A stretch of 64,000 nt of DNA from Bidens hawaiensis (GCA_021521415.1 JAIQDT010009236.1:29056-93055), one strand, 5' to 3'. Shown: positions 24,386-37,825, counted from the stretch's first letter. The notes: generated from the sequence alone by a model not told the origin. Program-made: numbers and translations.

Positions 24386-25475
24386 GGATGGAAGAACCCT
24401 CTTATTGATGTTTCCGATCAATTTGTTCCATCGAGGATTCAGAAAAATCATCCAATTGAGAATGTCATAGGTCCTCTTGAAATGAGTGTGTCCATCATAA
24501 GTCAGACAGGACACATAAACAGCTGTTTATTTTCCTGTTTCATCTCTCAAATTGAGCCAAAGACGGTAGAAATGGCCCATCAGGAACCAAGTTGGGTAGA
24601 TGCTATGCATGAAGAATCGAATCAGTTTGATAAGTTGAAAGTTTGGAGATTGGTTGAGTTATCGGAAGGAAAGAAAGCACTTGATATGAGATTGGTCTTC
24701 CGAAACAAGCAAGATGACACCGGGGTTATTGTTCGAAAAAAGGCTTGGTTGGTAGTTCGTGGTTTTCGTCAAGTTGAAGGGTTAGATTACACCGAAGTCT
24801 ATGCTCTAGTGGCTAGACTTGAGGCCATCAGAATTTTTCTAGCCTATGCATCATTCATGGGGTTCACATTATATCAGATGGATGTTAAGACCGCGTTTTC
24901 ATACGGCGAAGTCAAAGAAGAGATCTACGTTGATCAGCCACTGAGTTTTGTTGATTCCAAGAAACCAAATCACATCTACAAGTTAGACAATGCATTGTAT
25001 GAGCTTCATCAGGCTCCTAAGGGCGTGGTATGCTACATTGACAGCACATCTTCTAGATCATGGTTACAAGCGAGGGACCATTGATAAAACCTTGTTCCTT
25101 AAAACTATCGGAAAAGATTTGGATCTAGTCCAGATCTATGTGGATGGCATTATTTTTAGATCCACCAGTGCTGAGTTGTGTGCAAAATTTGAAGGAGTTA
25201 TGAAGAAAAGATTTGAGATGAGTTCATTGGGAGAGATGACAACATTTTTGGGGTTGTAGGTTCGTCAGAGCTCGACGGGAATTTTACAGCATCAAGGGAA
25301 GTATGTTGAGGATATGCTCACAAATTTTGAATTTCAAGATTCCAAGAGTGCTAACACTCCTATGGCGGAAAGGCCTCTACTATCATCTGATCCGGAATGG
25401 AGTCCCGTAGATCAAACGTACTATCGATCGCTTATCGGGTCTCTGATGTATCTCACCGCCAGTTGTCCCGACATC
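24386..25475 (+). pseudogene. pol: Copia reverse transcriptase
   Basis: Typical copia RT order: SWVDAMHEE near 24590, VEGLDYTEVYALVARLEAIR, FTLYQMDVKTAF, and the catalytic box at 25137-25148, which reads YVDG instead of YVDD because the last Asp became Gly. Downstream are FEMSSLGEMTTFLGL and SLIGSLMYLTASCPDI. One frameshift near 25030 and stops near 25257 and 25479 break it. It is cut at 25476 by the non-coding LTR element, and the frame resumes in register at 33686 (MFAVCQCARFQANP). Confidence 0.9.
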
Positions 25476-25744
25476 ATATAACATTCGTTACTTTTGAAAC
25501 CCGAAAACTCGACCCATTTTAAATTTTCAGTTTTGTTTCTATTTAAATTTATATATTTTTATAATATTATTAATTAATCTCGATTTTCATTAATGTATTT
25601 TATGTGATCATTTCTATGCAATTATACATTTCACCACCTTTGTAGTATTACATACTCATTTAAAACATTCATAATCAAGATCAAATATTTATGTACATGT
25701 CCCAATAATATTTACTAGAATTATTATTTAACTACTACTACTAC

Positions 25745-25801
<57 letters not shown>

Positions 25802-27570
25802 CATCATTTTTTCATATTATGTTACTTAACTAATAAAAAAAACTAATATATGTTTTAATTACATAAAGTTTATTAAAATAGTTAAACCTTTTGAATAACC
25901 CATTAAACTATTTTTAATTTGAGTTTTAATTATATTAAACCTGATTTAATTTCTTTAATTCCATAAGACATAACAACTCTATATTTTCACTATAAAAGGA
26001 GGACAAATCTTCCATTATTTTCACACCTCAATACATTATTTTCTTAAGCTTTAGAGCACTAACAATTAAGTTTTTACATTTCATCCATCTTATAACTATC
26101 GTTTTGATATTTATCTTGAATGTTCATACTTGTTCATAAGTTGTTCTTCATGATCATGTTACTTTTATCATAAAAATCTTATCTTTTGGTTTTAAGAATC
26201 AATATGATCATGGATATCCAAGATAAACACTATGATTTTTCTAAATCTTGGATCAAACCTAGTTATTATGCAAGAACAATCATGAATATATATTTATTTA
26301 AATCTTATGATTTGTTGATCATCATAAACTTATAAACTTTCTTTTAAATAATATGATTTATAAAAATTTCTTTTATTTAAAATATTTCACAAAAGATATA
26401 ACATACTTCATATCTTTAAATTAATAATTGAGTAAATTAATTATTGTTTATTTTATTTCAACATAAACTAATATTTATAATTTCTTTAAAAGAATTCATG
26501 CAAAACATTTAAGTTAATTAATTATGTTACTTCAAAAAAACGTTTAATCATAAATTATTATTAATATTGTTATTTAATATATTATATTAATAAGTTATAA
26601 TTATATATCTACAACTCATTTTTAAACTAATAAACATCAAATGACTTTTATAAACTTTATTCATTGTTGTTAAACTAATTAAAAATTCTCAAGTCCCCAT
26701 TTGCCAAAAGTTAATGAAATAGATATTTAAATAACGCATAATTCGTAAAACTAATATTAATTAACTTTTATATTCCCGATAATTAGTCTTTAAATATTGT
26801 ATTTCCTTTTTAATTATAGTTTGTGAGGTTCGATCATTTATTTCCTTAAACGCGCTTTCGGTTATTATATCAAGTTATCATCCAATTGCAAAGGTGAGTT
26901 TCTCACACCTCCTTTTACTCTTTTACTACTTTTGGGGGTAGCATATATATCCTATCTAAATTACAATTTCGTTTATTTATTATTTACAAACTACAATTCG
27001 CTACATGGACTTGTGTGTTTATTTGCTTACTTGCTCAAAGATTACGTGTTCATGGTTTCCTCATTAAGTGTGATCATACTCTTCCCTATGCACTCAGGTC
27101 CTCGATGTTATGAGTGGAATATGGACCCCCGATCCGAGTACGTTGGTTATTACCAACGGAAAAGACACTTACTTGCGCTATTATCCGAGTACGTTGGTGC
27201 ACAATCCCAATTGGAAAGGACCTTACTTGCTCATTTATGCTTGTTCATGGAATTGTATATTTTTATGTATTTATATCAAAACTTGTGTGAGCTCACCAAC
27301 TATTCATTTAGTTGACACTATTTTATATATATGCTACATATACCTTATTTAGAGAACGCTGAAATGACAAAGACATTAGTACTTAGGATATTCAACTTAA
27401 ATGGACGAATTGCTTAAATGTGTATATATTTGTATTTCTCTTACTTCCAAAATTGTGTGCTTGTTGTTTAAATAAATTAATGATAATATTGTCACTTAAT
27501 AGTGTCACATGTGTTTTGAGCAATCTGTACGTCACACTCGGGCGTATTCCGCTTTAGCCGGGGTGTTACA
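25476..27570 (+). repeat. 5' LTR of the non-coding element
   Basis: Begins TATAACATTCG, where the 3' LTR has TGTAACATTCG, and ends GGGGTGTTACA. It holds an ATT/TTA microsatellite (about 25748-25800) and CACTATAAAAGGAGG (near 25989), a likely TATA box. An open frame of 127 codons near 26932 is repeated in the other LTR but looks non-coding. Confidence 0.9.
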
Positions 27571-27586
27571 GATTGGTATCAGAGCC
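27571..27586 (+). promoter_or_regulatory. Primer-binding site of the non-coding element
   Basis: GATTGGTATCAGAGCC immediately after the LTR end. TGGTATCAGAGC matches the initiator tRNA-Met 3' end. Confidence 0.9.
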
Positions 27587-30500
27587 GTGACTATAAGATA
27601 GGACATTAGACGTAGTGTTCTAGTTAGTTATAGTTTATTTGCTTAATTGTTTAGGTTACATGATTAGAAAATTATGTGGGCCTTATGTGATTGTTCAATG
27701 CACTTGCTTAAAATTTTATTATCAATTCATTTGCGCCTCATGTACACAAAGCACACACAAGTCCAAGGCTTATGCCTAAAAGCTAAGATTTTTTTCAAAC
27801 AATTTCAATAATCGATTTTTATTGTAGTGTTCCGATATTTATTTTTATTAAATATGGTTCGTTATGGCGGGTATGTAGTAACTGGTAGGGGGACGTGCTT
27901 GTTTTCCGAAACTCTTGACACCAAGGTTATTGAAACCTAAGGATAAGCAATGCGTATAAATCTCAATCAGACGCGGGACCCGGTTGCTTACCTGGAGAGT
28001 TAGGAAGGGGCATGAATCCTATTAGGCCAAAGCATACCACTTTCAACGCCATATGAATCACAACTTTAAGTTTTCAAACGCGATCATGTTCTTTTGTGAA
28101 ATGAATATGGTTGCACTCCTCTATGTTTTACAATGTGTTTTAACTGGAAGTCTGTACACGAATACCCAACTTTCGGTTCGATTTAATTACGCATTTTTAT
28201 ACGAGAATAGTTAAGTTTTAAAAAATTTTGTCACACGTTTTCTTTATTTATACGCTCATTTACGGCTTAAACTTTTAAAAGTTTGCAAAGTAATAACCAA
28301 ATTTCAAACGATTCCTTTGTTAGTTTACTATTATGTTTTAGAATTGAAAATTCAAATTTCAATTCAATTACCTTATTTCCATATTTATTTACCCTTATGT
28401 TTTAGAAGCGAAAATTTAAAAAGTCATGGTGGTTTATGAACATTCGATTTTCAATTCGATTTCATTATTTATTGTAAGTTTAATATTTTTTTCCATATAA
28501 TTATTCAATCATTTATGAGGTTATCATTTATTGAAAGGCGAAAACTCATGACGTTTCATGGGAATTTCAATTTCGATTTCAAATTTGTTTCATGCGATTT
28601 TTTTCTTTACTTGTATCTATTAGTCGTTTTCATACTTACGTCTCAAGTCACACGAATTCTTCACGTTTCGTGTCATGCTTCCTTGTTTTCCTAGTTGTCA
28701 CACTCAACTCGCGAAATGACAATCCAAGTTATCAAGTAAATGGCCTCCGCGAACCCGATCACCCCACGTTTGACCGCACCTACCTTCATCGCTATAGTTA
28801 ATTCAAATTCAAACCCAACCGAAAGGCCTCGCGCTGAAACACACCCTTTGTACAGTATGTGTAAATTCCACCACTTTACTTACCTGAAACGTTGATATAC
28901 TTCAAGCTGTGGTAGATTCAATTACCACTTATTGCTAAAACCTACCCAAACTCAATGCCACTCACCCATCTGCAAGACATGTACCTAACCATTTGTCTCA
29001 ACCACATGTTTAACCTCATGCTTCAAGCCTACTAACATTGTGGTGACCATAGCACACTCGCCGTACTTTGGAAGGCCTAACTTGTTTCCGCCATGCAATA
29101 TCCTAACCCCGCATCCTTTGTCGACCTTATACAATTTTTCGGTTTCAATACTTAGATTTTACAAAACTCATCAAACTCGTCTGTATTTTCTTTTGCATAT
29201 TTTTCTACATTTTATTTCTTTTACTAACACCTCGCGCCTAATCCCAAATCCTTAGTTATTTCAATCTCCAGCCAAATGGATTTTCTTTAAAAAAAATTAT
29301 TACCTCTATTATTATTATTAAAGTTAGTAATATTACCATAATATTACTACTACTATTTTTATTACTACCATCACCGTCATCATCATTATTATTATTATGG
29401 TAATTATCAATATGGTTATTATTATAATTGTTATTATTATTATTAATATTTTTATTATTATAGATATTAGTAATATTATTATTACTAGTATCATCATCAC
29501 TATCATTATAATATTTAAAGTAAAATATTTGCTTCAAACAAGTTTTAAGCCAATTTGAAACTATTTTTTTCATTCAATAATATTTTTATTATTATTATGA
29601 TTAGTAATATTATTATTACTAGTATTATCGTCACCTCTAATAATAATGTAATTATTATTTCAAACCGTATATAAAGTAAACTTTTTGTTTCAAACAAATC
29701 TTAAGCCCTTTTGAGGCTATATTTCATTCAACAAGTCAGATTATTTGATAATCTCTTTCCTAGGCAGCTGGCCAAAAGAAAACATTTATTTTTACGTTAA
29801 GGATTTCATAAAATTTCTCAAGTTTTAGCGCTAGTTAAAAACGTTTTGCCTAACTAAAATAGAATAATCTTATTTCACCATGAGATATAAAAAAACACCA
29901 CGATTTACAACCGATTTTCGTAAATTAAAATATATGATATATCCCTTCTCTTCTTTCCCCTTCGTTAACGCCAATGAGTTTCGGCTATGAAATCATGGAA
30001 CCACCTTCCACGGCAACCTTCATGCCATAAACAAACCTATATTCGAGAAGACAAGCGTCGCAAGCTACATTTACTTTTCTTTATTTTTCTCTTTCACGTA
30101 TGCTTCGAACTTACCCAAAGTGACTTTTACATCCACTTCTTTAGAATATTGTTTATGTAGTTTATTTTGATTGTCCATTGATTTTGGATCCATATTCGTT
30201 TGTAGTTTTACGAAACGTAAATTCGTACATCATACTTATTCGCTTTGCTAAATTGGGTTACGTTGTTATTTCAAATCTCGTGGTCTATGACCCATTTTTT
30301 TCTTAAAAATACCCGTTAATTGAAAATTGAGACTATGAACATTTATGTGTACATAGCTACCTAATAGAAACCGTGTTTTCATGATATTTTGACATTTGAA
30401 TATTTGTAACCGACTATCTCTTAAAGAATTTGTTTACTTTGAACCGGAATTGTGTCCCATGTACATGCTGAGTTTATGTTATGTTATTTATTACACAAAT

Positions 30501-31601
30501 TGTTTTGGATTATTCGTTTACTTCTCTTCCACGCAGTGTTTTATTTTAACCATTTGTTTGTTCGTGATTTCATCAATCCGAGACAAATGCGTTATTTTGC
30601 GTTAAAAAAAATCAGTTGTTTACTTTGATAAACTCAAGGTTATTATTTGAAATTTTCTTTTTATAGACCTATGTGATTTTGATATTAAAATTTCGTTCAC
30701 CCATTTCACTTTATTATAAATTTACATGTTCGTAGGATGTGATTGTTTATTCATCTCAATGTTGCCGCTAGTTACGTTGAATATTATTCAGAGATTTACA
30801 TTCGTTAATCTTTTTGATATTTTGATATATACCAGTTTCGTTTATCTAATCTATTATCGAACCCAATGCGTTATCAAATTTACATGTTCATATTTCGTTG
30901 GTTAAATGCCACATTTACCTACCACGTTATTATGGATCCCAGTAATTCAATTACATGTTACGATGATTATAATTCTAAATGTTTCGTTCTTTAAATTCAT
31001 TACCTCGTTTGTTTCGTTTCAACATCGTTCACTTGGTTTAGACACAATGATTCTATTTACTTGACTTAGTGTTTTAACGTTGTCCTTGGCCTGAACGGTC
31101 TATTAATGTGTTTTGTAATGTTTTTACCCTTTTTAATTCATTATTTTTTTTTTGAAGTTCTATATGAGAATATTTATATTTATTTATCTAATGTCTATGT
31201 CTTAAAACCACACAATAAAGCAAGTTATATGGACCATCTGACGATAGAGGTAATTACGGGTCGACACGTAATTATCAAAGCCCTCGCATGGGAAATATAA
31301 TAAGTACGGTTGTGTGAAATAACTCAGAACTTGGAATGATTTTTGGAGAACGGGGCAAATACAATATGATAAGGGCTTGGTGGATACGCCGCTAGTACAT
31401 CCTATATATAAGTGTCCTTGTCATATTTCCTATTTGTGGCGTTCTTTCGGGTCATTCAAAGATCTACGTTATTCTACTTTAATTGTGCATGTATAAAATT
31501 GCTAAAATTTCCAATAACTCCGTTTATTAGTTGTTCTCTTTTAATTTTAATTTTCATTTTTATTCTAATTTCGGGACGAAATTTCTAAAAGTTGTAAGTC
31601 C
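27587..31601 (+). other. Non-coding interior of the LARD-like element
   Basis: No domain is recognisable in six frames. The sequence is T-rich, with repeated variants of AAATTTCAATTTCGATTTCAA (28150-28580) and a degenerate ATT/TTA microsatellite field (29300-29650) that creates long Asn-rich spurious frames on the minus strand. The end, TTTCGGGACGAAATTTCTAAA near 31570, resembles the pre-3'-LTR sequence of chromovirus-type gypsy elements, hinting at the autonomous partner's lineage. Confidence 0.6.
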
Positions 31602-33680
31602 TGTAACATTCGTTACTTTTCAAACCCGAAAATTCGACCCATTTTAAATTTTCGGTTTTGTTTCTATTTAAATTTATATATTTTTATAATATTATTAATT
31701 AATTTCAATTTTCATTAAAGTATTTTATGTGATCATTTCTATGCAACTATGCATTTCACCACCTTTGTAGTATTACATACTCATTTAAAACATTCATAAT
31801 CAAGATCAAATATTTATGTACATGTCCCATGCAATTTACTAGAATTATTATTTAACTACTACCACTACTTTTATTATTATTATTATTATCATTATCATCA
31901 TCTTTTCATATTATGTGACTTAACTAATAAAAAACTAATATATGTTTTAATTACATAAAGTTTATTAAAATAGTTAAACCTTTTGAATGACCCATTAAAC
32001 TATTTTTAATTTGAGTTTTAATTATATTAAACCTGATTTAATTTCTTTAATTCCATAAGACATAACAACTCTATATTTTCACTATAAAAGGAGGACAAAT
32101 CTTCCATTATTTTCACACCTCAATACATTATTTTCTTAAGCTTTAGAGCACTAACAATTAAGTTTTTACCATTTCATCCATCTTATAGCTATCGTTTTGA
32201 TATTTATCTTGAATGTTCATACTTGTTCATAAGTTGTTCTTCATGATCATGTTACTTTTATCATAAAAATCTTATCTTTTGGTTTTAAGAATCAATATAA
32301 TCATGGATATCCAAGATAAACACTGTGATTTTTCTAAATCTTGGATCAAACCTAGTTATTATGCAAGAACAAGCATGAATATATATTTATCTAAATCTTA
32401 TGATTTGTTGATCATCGTAAACTTATAAACTTTCTTTTAAATAATATGATTTATAAAAATTTCTTTTATTTAAAATATTTCACAAAAGATATAACATACT
32501 TCTTATCTTTAAATTAATAATTGAGTAAATTAATTATTGTTTATTTTATTCCAACATAAACTAATATTTATAATTTCTTTAAAAGAATTCATGCAAAACA
32601 TTTAAGTTAATTAATTAGTAAATTAATTAATTATGTTACTTGAAAAAAAAAACGTTTAATCATAAATTATTATTAATATTGTTATTTAATATTATATTAA
32701 TAAGTTATAATTATGTATCTACAACTCATTTTTAAACTAATAAACATCAAATGACTTTTATAAACTTTATTCATTGTTGTTAAACTAATTAAAAATTCTC
32801 AAGTCCCCATTTGCCAAAAGTTAATGAAATAGATATTTAAATAACGCATAATTCCTAAAACTAATATTAATTAACTTTTATATTCCCGATAGTTAGTCTT
32901 TAAATATTGTATTTCCTTTTTAATTATAGTTTGTGAGGTTCGATCATTTATTTCCTTAAATGCGCTTTCGGTTATTATATCAAGTTATCATCCAATTGCA
33001 AAGGTGAGTTTCTCACACCTCCTTTTACTCTTTTACTACTTTTGGGGGTAGCATATATATCCTATCTAAATTACAATTTTGTTTATTTATTATTTACAAA
33101 CTACAATTCGCTACATGGACTTGTGTGTTTATTTGCTTACTTGCTCAAAGATTACGTGTTCATGGTTTCCTCATTAAGTATGATCATACTCTCCCCTATG
33201 CACTCAGGTCCTCGATGTTATGAGTGGAATATGGACCCCCGATCCGAGTACGTTGGTTATTACCAACGGAAAAGACACTTACTTGCGCTATTATCCGAGT
33301 ACGTTGGTGCACAATCCCAATTGGAAAGGACCTTACTTGTTCATTTACGCTTGTTCATGGAATTGTATATTTTTATGTATTTATATCAAAACTTGTGTGA
33401 ACTCACCAACTATTCATTTAGTTGACACTATTTTATATATATGCTACATGTACCTTATTTAGAGAACGCTGAAATGACGAAGACATTAGTACTTAGGATA
33501 TTCAACTTAATTGGACGAATTGCTTAAATGTGTATATATTTGTATTTCTCTTACTTCCAAAATTGTGTACTTGTTGTTTAAATAAAGTAATGATAATATT
33601 GTCACTTATTAGTGTCACATCTGTTTTGAGCAATCTGTACGTCACACTCGGGCATATTCCGCTTTAGCCGTGGTGTTACA
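31602..33680 (+). repeat. 3' LTR of the non-coding element
   Basis: Begins TGTAACATTCG and ends TGGTGTTACA. It is collinear with 25476-27570, including the TATA box near 32087. The CATCA duplication follows at 33681. Confidence 0.9.
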
Positions 33681-34287
33681 CATCATGTTTGCAGTCTGCC
33701 AATGTGCTCGTTTCCAGGCTAATCCTAAACTCTCTCAGTTAATTGTTGTTAAACGTAATTTTAGTTATCTAAAGGGACAACTAAAGTTAGGTATTTGGTA
33801 TCCCAAAAATTCAGAATTTGATCTTTATGTTTTTGCTGATAGCAATTATGATGGAGATGACATTGACAGGAAATCCACATATGCCAGATGCCAGTTTTTA
33901 GGAGATCATCTCATTTCAAGGCAGTGTAAGAAACAACAAACGGTGTCCACTTCGACTGCCGAGGCGTAGTATGTTGCTGCATCAGCTTACTGCTCACGGG
34001 TTATCTGGATGCAAAACCAACTGCTGGATTACGGTTTGGAATTTCTTGACACCCCTATATTTTGTGATAATGATGCTGCCATTGCAATGTTAAGAATCCG
34101 GTTCAACACTAACCAAGCACATCGATTTAAAGATCATTTTATTCGTGACTGTTACGAGCGAAAATTGATTCATCTTGAACAAATTCACACTGATAATAAT
34201 GCGGCGGATTTATTTACAAAACCAGTCGGAACAGCCAAATTTAATGTGCTTGTGATTTTTCTTAAAATGCTTCGTTTTGAGGATTGA
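33681..34287 (+). pseudogene. pol: Copia RT end and RNase H
   Basis: Continues copia pol after the nested element. MFAVCQCARFQANP and YLKGQLKLGIWYPK lead to the RNase H with Asp in FADSNYDGDD and RKSTYARCQFLGDHLIS, then TSTAEA followed by a stop at 33967-33969 within a normally continuous motif. The frame continues with WMQNQLLDYG, FCDNDAAI and ADLFTKPV, ending at 34287. Apart from that stop it is well preserved. Confidence 0.9.
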
Positions 34288-35840
34288 GTCTTTTTTGGTG
34301 TAAACTTGTACACATGTTCTATAGTTGTACAAATTTAGGGGGAGAAAAATCAAAAAGCCAAAAATAGTATGTGTGTGTGTGTTTTATAAAACAATAAGAA
34401 AAAAACAAAAAAAAACAATATAATAAAAGTTTTGGTTACGTTTTTCAAGATTCACTCTCGCTTAAAATTATGTTGGTTGCTCAAGTTTGAAGAGCATATA
34501 CTTGTATATGTTTGGTCTAGTGATCTACTTGTAGATTAACAAGATAGCCATTTATCTAAAGACTGAAAGTATCTAGGGCAATTGTGATGTGTTTTTGTGT
34601 TTTGAGTTCTTTCACTTAAAATTATGTCGGTAATTCCAAGTTGGAGGGACACGTATTCTCATATGTGTTTTAGTCCTGTTAACCACTAGTGGTCATACGA
34701 GATAGTCATTTACCTGAAAACTGAAGAGTGACCGGGGTGACTGAGTTCTTAACATGTGTGTCTTATTTAACTCTCTGGGAAATGATATGATTATTCAGTT
34801 AACAGCTTTTAGAAGCTTCAAATATTTTCAAATGAAAATTGATCCAACCTTTGGAAAATGATAGATTTGTTTTTGTGTGCCTAATGGGTGAAGTTATTAA
34901 GCTTAAAAGGCTCGAGAACAGTCATTGATTTTTATGGTAGCTTTCGATGATGCGTGAAAGTAGAAGTGATATAAACTAAATATTCTGAACTTACTGTGGA
35001 GAGTCATTTTGAAGATATGTGCATGTCTCCATATACATCTCTCCGAATGATATGCAGAAAACCAATTACCCAGTCATACACGAGCCCGTTAGTATCTTGA
35101 TTACCAAAAATATTGTGCTATCTTACTGTAGTGATCCAAATTCGGGACTTACAAGCGCTTGTTATTGTTATTACTATGTTATAAAAAAATTGAGTAGTTA
35201 AGTATGTATATAAACCATGCTGTTATTCTTCAATAGGCTTAAGGCCCAAAGTTTTACCGCTTTCTTAAAAATTTTGATCAAGCACTAGGGGGTTGGAGTC
35301 AAATTGGTGTGATATGGGGAAAGCCAAATACGCTTTGAGAAGAGATATGAGGCATCACAGGTCCATGAGTGATGTCCATCTAAGCTTTATGCCTAACTGA
35401 ACCTAATCAATATCACTGACGCAATGAAAATCATGCTAATTATTTATACCTGCCATCAACCTGTCTCTTTATGTCATAATAACGTTGAACATGAATCCTT
35501 GTGACAGCATCTTAAACAATATGATTTCATGTTCGGATTTTTTCTAGAAAGGCGGCGTTTTTGTCGGAAACTGAAATTTGATCCCAAATTTTTAATAAGT
35601 TACATGAGGATCTGTATTTGTGTTAAATTCTGCTAAATTATGTTTATTTTTATCTCGAAACCACTCTCCTCAAAACATTCATATGAATTGGGCTACTTTT
35701 AATATGGATAATTTGTTGTTGGACCTTACCATTGCTTTTGGACCTTAACATTATGTACCAGTCTCATCAAAATGTGACATGGGCCCTTTTGTTTTCTTTT
35801 GGGCTCGTCTGCTTAAGCTTTGTGGGTTCTAGGCCCACGT
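34288..35840 (+). other. Copia region between pol and the extra ORF
   Basis: Non-coding. A polypurine-like TTAGGGGGAGAAAAA lies just after pol (about 34336-34350), resembling the true tract before the 3' LTR. A tandem pair of diverged units of about 155 bases (34449-34740) has hairpins in matching positions. The remainder to 35840 shows nothing recognisable except TTGGACCTTA motifs near 35718 like those in the leader. Confidence 0.6.
34449..34740 (+). repeat. Tandem pair with covarying hairpins
   Basis: Unit 1 has CATATAC-TT-GTATATG (34495-34510) and ATCTAC-TT-GTAGAT (34523-34536). Unit 2 has, at the same places, ACACGTAT-TCTC-ATATGTGT (34649-34668, one G-U pair) and the palindrome ACCACTAGTGGT (34682-34693). 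Flanking sequence is shared (CTTAAAATTATGT before, ATAG.CATTTA.CT.AA after). Stem sequences differ between units while pairing is kept. Confidence 0.65.
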
Positions 35841-36654
35841 CGATTGGTGTATAAATGAACCCTTAATCTCAATTATTGCAATCGTCGTTCTCACATTCAA
35901 ATTCAGTCTCTCTCTCAAACCATTTAGCCGAAAATCTCACTAATCACACTAATTCTCTTTTGGTGTTCGTTTTAATTGACTCACAAGCAATAAACTAGAT
36001 TTCATAGTTGATTATTCTTGTGAGACTTAAGGATCCGTGTTTTCATGGATTAATGGATGGATGGACGGATAGACGGATTTTGTAGTTTATCGTGGGTTAT
36101 GGATTATCATGTCTTTTTTCAAAATAACGATTGGAACATGTTAGGGTTAGAGGTTCACAAATGTGTTGCAGGTTCCATGGGGATCTCGGCAGTTTTGGAA
36201 AGGATTGCACAAATCTCAAGGGAGAACTCAAGGGGTTCTCTGTCTCCAGCATGTCAGACTAAAAACCCATGGCCAATCAAAGGGTTCTCGGTTGACTTTC
36301 GTTGACCGAGATCTCCTGGCTTTGACCGAGAACTCATGTTCTCGGTTGACTTTCATTGACCGAGATCTCCTGGCTTTGACCGAGAACTCATGTTCTCTGT
36401 TGATCTTGACAGAGAATAGTTTACCTTGACCGAAAACTACATTGTTTGACCGAAATCTCCTTTTTGGACAGAAAACTCATCATTGGACCAAAATCTATTA
36501 AAATATTATCACTGTTTTTCATTTATGGTCCACTTAATACGGTTATATCATAATTGGTCCTTCATGTTTAATAATTTGACAATTGTAACATCATACTTAC
36601 ATCAGTCACTCAAGTCATGTGCATATTTACTAACTTGACTCATTTGTTGCAGTA
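35841..36654 (+). promoter_or_regulatory. Putative internal promoter and leader of the extra ORF
   Basis: TATAAATG at 35850-35857 is followed by a pyrimidine-rich leader (CTCTCTCTC near 35910). A tandem 54-base repeat starts at 36284 and 36338, with a partial third copy near 36392, each built of GTTCTCGGTTGAC and TTGACCGAGAAC. A splice-acceptor-like TTTGTTGCAG at about 36643-36652 stands just before the ATG at 36655. This reads like a complete 5' gene region inside the element; transcription from here is inference. Confidence 0.45.
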
Positions 36655-37793
36655 ATGGATTATCAGACTTCCTTAAAGTTTGTGGATACTCATAATATAG
36701 CTGGACATCTATTTGATCCACCGTTGATTCACAAGTAGTTCAAATCGATGATAGTTGGTCTCAACATCTGTTGGATTTCTCACGCTTTACGAGAAAATCC
36801 CATCATTTGCAAGAATACGATCTCTGATTTTTGGAAAAATGCTTCGATCAACCAACGAGGACCAGGTGAAGTCGTTTCTATAGAATCCTCAGTGCAAAAG
36901 AAGCTGGTCGTCATCATAGAGGCCATTATACGTGAGGTTCTTTTATTTGGGGATCAACCTGATTACCCAACGGAATACACGACTACTTCTGTTTCCGAGA
37001 TGCTTACAAGAATGTGTTACGAGGGAACCTATCCTCCAGCAATCAAGAAACTGTTTCACCCGTACTGGAGATTCTTGATACACACGTTCTTCTCATGTGT
37101 GTCGGGAAGAAAGGGAGGTTCCGATGAAATAAGCCACATTCATATGTCGGCCATAGTTGCTCTGATCATGGATTGGAATTACAGCTATTCCAAGTTTGTT
37201 TTCGACGAGATGATGAGCAACTTGAAAGGAAAGAAAAAAGAGATGTTTCTCATGTATCCTCGATTTTTACAAATGATTTTTGACTCACATTACACTGACA
37301 TTGTCAAATCTGTCGAAACATTAGACATGAAGTCGATGGGACCGACACTTTTGGGTTAATGAAGCAATCCAGGATAGGATCACGGATCGTTTATCAGGGC
37401 CTTCATGCTTTGGTTAAATTTGGCTGGTTTGCTGAAACATATACTGTAACGGTTGTTGCTCAAGTTGCTGAGGAGCCCACGGCACCAGTTCCAAGGCCTA
37501 ATGCTACACATGAAATAAGCTCCAATGATGAAGATGAAGAGACAAATGTACAACATTTGGAAGATGAACACCGTAACCCAGAGAATGCTCCGACTACTGA
37601 ACAGATACAATATTTTGAGAAGTTTAAAGATTTACTTCAGTCAACTGCTCTGAAGCCTCCTCAAACAATTGCTAAAAATCTTGATGAAGAATTTGTTGAA
37701 GAACCAGCCGCCGATCTCATTCCACGAAAATGAAGGAAGAAAGATCCGAGATCTGGTGTGCTGGTCTCTAAAGCTACACCAACAACCACAACA

Positions 37794-37825
<32 letters not shown>

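Larger units (their letters stand above)
25476..33680 (+). mobile_element. Non-coding LTR retrotransposon (LARD-like), 8.2 kb
   Basis: Two LTRs of about 2.1 kb (25476-27570 and 31602-33680) flank about 4 kb with no gag or pol homology in any frame. A perfect CATCA duplication (25471-25475 and 33681-33685) and a tRNA-Met primer site right after the 5' LTR show it retrotransposed. The LTRs differ by scattered substitutions, by microsatellite length and by a small duplication near 32610, so insertion is fairly recent. It must have used proteins from an autonomous partner. Confidence 0.9.

Noticed and set aside
26932..27352. A 127-codon open frame, repeated with few changes at 33042-33425
   Set aside because: It lies in both LTRs of the non-coding element; similarity follows from LTR identity, it has no ATG-led domain, and its composition is like the surrounding DNA.
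29256..29573. Asn/Asp-rich minus-strand frame of 105 codons
   Set aside because: Translation of a degenerate ATT/TTA microsatellite; no domain.
34336..34350. Polypurine-like tract after copia RNase H as the true 3' end of the element
   Set aside because: No LTR follows it; the real 3' LTR with target duplication is at 39228-39596. It may be a relic or a second plus-strand primer.
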